Shown here: in pieces, positions 13,758 through 15,132 of the stretch
How positions within the stretch are numbered: position 1 is the first letter of the stretch
How the letters are laid out: every line of letters begins with the position of its first letter
Assembly: GCA_024648655.1 (NCBI GenBank)
Contig: JAGGDZ010000167.1
Location: 1-15,132, forward strand
Length of the DNA: 15,132 nt
Direction: 5' to 3'
Source: Chloroflexota bacterium
GTDB taxonomy: Bacteria; Chloroflexota; Dehalococcoidia; Lucifugimonadales; JADFKI01
Program-made: the position numbers and the translations under genes
The notes under the pieces: generated by a model
What the model was told of the DNA's origin: nothing
Seen by the model: the letters and a program-made list of their open reading frames with translations, nothing else
Database searches by the model: none

Positions 13758-14471
13758 CTAGTTCCGATATCGCAGCCCTATCTCAGCTTGCTCCAGCAGC
13801 TGACCGTCGCGTATTTCCTTCACCTCGTCCGCCATCGACAGCAGCGTAGAGTCGTGCGTCGCCGACACCACGCTGATGCCCTGCTTTATCACCATGTCTT
13901 TGAACAGTCCAAAAATGGCATGGGCGTTGTTCGAGTCCAGCTCGCCGGTAGGCTCGTCCGCCAATATCAGCGATGGTCGTATCACGATAGCGCGCGCGAT
14001 GGCGACTCGCTGCTGCTCGCCACCGGAAAGCTCGTAGGGACGGTGGCGAGAACGGGTCCACAATCCTACGATGTCCAGCGCCTCCCGCGTGCGTTCCGCC
14101 CGCTCACTCGCGTTCATGCCGCGTATTCGTAGCGGCAGTTCAACGTTCTCAAACGCCGATAGCAGAGGCAGCAGCCCGAACGACTGGAATATGAACCCTA
14201 TGCGATGGCGGCGCAAGTCTGTAAGTTTCTGCTCGCTCATTTCCGCCAGGTCCTGCTCTTCAAACAGTACCTTGCCGTCGCTCGGCTTATCCAGCCCTGC
14301 CATGATGTTCAAAAGCGAAGTCTTGCCGGAACCTGATCTGCCCACTACCGCGATGAACTGACCCGGAAATACGTTGAGGTTCACACCGCGCAGCGCATGC
14401 ACTTCTTCGGAATCCAGTTCATACTTTCGCTCCACATCAACGGCCGCCAGTAGCCTTTGTATTCTGCTCAA
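13758..14471 (-). CDS. ABC transporter ATP-binding protein, MacB/LolD type
   Basis: This is a complete 237-residue ATPase subunit that powers a membrane export or lipoprotein-release type transporter (MacB/LolD/FtsE group). The motifs are intact: Walker A GRSGSGKT (44-51), Q-loop FQSFGLLP (Q96), signature LSGGEQQR (148-155), Walker B LILADEPTGELD (168-179) and H-loop H206. It starts with TTG at 14471, supported by AAGGGA about 8 bases upstream; no ATG is available near the N-terminus. A second ATPase gene ends 65 bases upstream on the same strand, so the two are probably cotranscribed. No permease gene is in the window. It is likely to lie beyond the right edge. Confidence 0.94.
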   Translation of the reverse strand: MSRIQRLLAAVDVERKYELDSEEVHALRGVNLNVFPGQFIAVVGRSGSGKTSLLNIMAGLDKPSDGKVLFEEQDLAEMSEQKLTDLRRHRIGFIFQSFGLLPLLSAFENVELPLRIRGMNASERAERTREALDIVGLWTRSRHRPYELSGGEQQRVAIARAIVIRPSLILADEPTGELDSNNAHAIFGLFKDMVIKQGISVVSATHDSTLLSMADEVKEIRDGQLLEQAEIGLRYRN

Positions 14472-14502
14472 CTGATCGTTCCCTTCGGATCCTGTCGTCT
14501 AT

Positions 14503-14526
14503 ACTGCTAATCCAACTGCTAATCCA
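14503..14526. repeat. Perfect 12-bp tandem duplication
   Basis: ACTGCTAATCCA occurs twice in direct contact (14503-14514 and 14515-14526), in the 65-base spacer between the two ABC ATPase genes. Confidence 0.95.
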
Positions 14527-14536
14527 CGTTGATTTT

Positions 14537-15132
14537 CTACTGAACGTCGTCCGGTACCAGCGTAACCATTCCGTCAACCGTATCGATACGGGCACGCTCA
14601 CCGATCTTCAACCTGTCAATGATGTCTCTCGGAATCTGCACCCTGCCGCTGCCGTCCACCAGAATGAACTCTTCCAATGGTTGGTCAGTCGCGGCGGAGC
14701 CTGAAAGTCTTTGGTATGTAACCCGGCGTCGCACTTCGGTCGCCATCTTACCGTCACGTATCATCACGACGCGCCCAACTTTGTAGGCGATGTCCGGATC
14801 ATGCGTGACGATGAGAATCGTCGTGTCCAGCTCACGATTGATCTCGCCGAACAGGTCGAGGATCTCCGCTGCGGTATTGTCGTCAAGCTCACCCGTAGGC
14901 TCGTCGGCTAAAAGAAGGGGCGGATGATTTGCGAGAGCAACGGCGATCGCCACGCGCTGCTGCTCGCCGCCGCTCAGCTTTTCGGGTGTGTGCCCCATCC
15001 GATGCCCAAGCCCCACAAGCTCAAGCAGCCCTTCGGCGCGCTGTCTGCGTTCACGCGGCGATGTGAAGGTGAGCATCATAGGCAGCGCCACATTCTCCAC
15101 AGCCGTCAGGTACGGGAACATGTTCCGGCTCG
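14537..15132 (-). CDS. ABC ATPase with C-terminal AbrB/SpoVT-like domain (partial)
   Basis: The gene continues past the right edge. The frame stays open upstream of the methionine at 15121 (...SRNMFPYLTAVENV, where the family has the segment after the Q-loop), so that Met is internal and Walker A lies outside the window. Visible motifs, counted from that Met, are LSGGEQQR (49-56), Walker B LLLADEPTGELD (69-80) and H-loop THD (H107). After the ATPase domain ends (about 135), a tail at 150-190 reads FILVDGSGRVQIPRDIIDRL and then KIGERARIDTVDGMVTLVP. That is the swapped-hairpin pattern of AbrB/MazE/SpoVT DNA-binding domains. The tail may serve dimerisation or regulation. It lies upstream of the second ATPase gene in the same direction, so the two may belong to one transporter. 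Confidence 0.9.
   Translation of the reverse strand, partial: SRNMFPYLTAVENVALPMMLTFTSPRERRQRAEGLLELVGLGHRMGHTPEKLSGGEQQRVAIAVALANHPPLLLADEPTGELDDNTAAEILDLFGEINRELDTTILIVTHDPDIAYKVGRVVMIRDGKMATEVRRRVTYQRLSGSAATDQPLEEFILVDGSGRVQIPRDIIDRLKIGERARIDTVDGMVTLVPDDVQ

Noticed and set aside
15119..15121. ATG as the start of the second ABC ATPase
   Set aside because: The frame is open to the window edge and the residues before the Met fit the segment after the Q-loop, so the gene starts outside the window.

Overview
The window holds eleven well-supported protein genes plus one gene cut by the left edge, on a moderately GC-rich chromosomal segment. I saw no RNA gene, CRISPR array or insertion sequence. 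The mix (a dimethylglycine/sarcosine dehydrogenase-GcvT fusion, a DmdA-like demethylase, a family III CoA-transferase, an FMN alpha-hydroxy acid oxidase, an acyl-CoA-dehydrogenase-fold monooxygenase, HAD and MBL hydrolases, MacB-type ABC ATPases) recalls catabolically versatile Chloroflexota such as the SAR202/Dehalococcoidia lineages. This placement is inferred from gene content only; no marker gene is present.

Left part (1-5937, genes on the minus strand). A membrane protein gene runs off the left edge (1-135). About 340 bases without a confident gene follow. Next come lysA (diaminopimelate decarboxylase), a hairpin terminator, a stand-alone DmdA-like GcvT-family demethylase, and a large FAD oxidoreductase fused to a folate-binding GcvT domain. 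The last two look like a system that strips methyl groups from methylated amines or sulfonium compounds and loads them onto tetrahydrofolate.

Middle part (6082-9790). A minus-strand operon encodes an MBL-fold hydrolase, a dehalogenase-type HAD protein and a phosphatase-type HAD protein. The two HAD genes are joined by an unusual 17-bp tandem duplication that copies a stop/start overlap. The operon diverges from a plus-strand alpha-hydroxy acid oxidase gene that has a perfect-hexamer sigma70 promoter and altered active-site residues. That gene ends in a 12-bp-stem terminator.

Right part (9917-15132). A minus-strand CoA-transferase gene with a 4 x 10-bp repeat in its leader region diverges from a plus-strand pair: a rhomboid protease carrying TPR repeats, and an acyl-CoA-dehydrogenase-fold monooxygenase that may be leaderless. 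These converge, with only 6 bp between stops, on two minus-strand ABC transporter ATPases. The upstream ATPase runs off the right edge and carries a C-terminal AbrB/SpoVT-like domain.

A recurring oddity is that the spacers hold short tandem duplications of 10-22 bp (3409-3451, 6779-6812, 8541-8564, 11194-11233, 12506-12531, 14503-14526). Two of these span stop codons. I found no wholly new multi-gene system. The strongest leads are the ABC-AbrB fusion, the remodelled hydroxyacid oxidase, the duplicated stop/start overlap and the demethylation gene pair.
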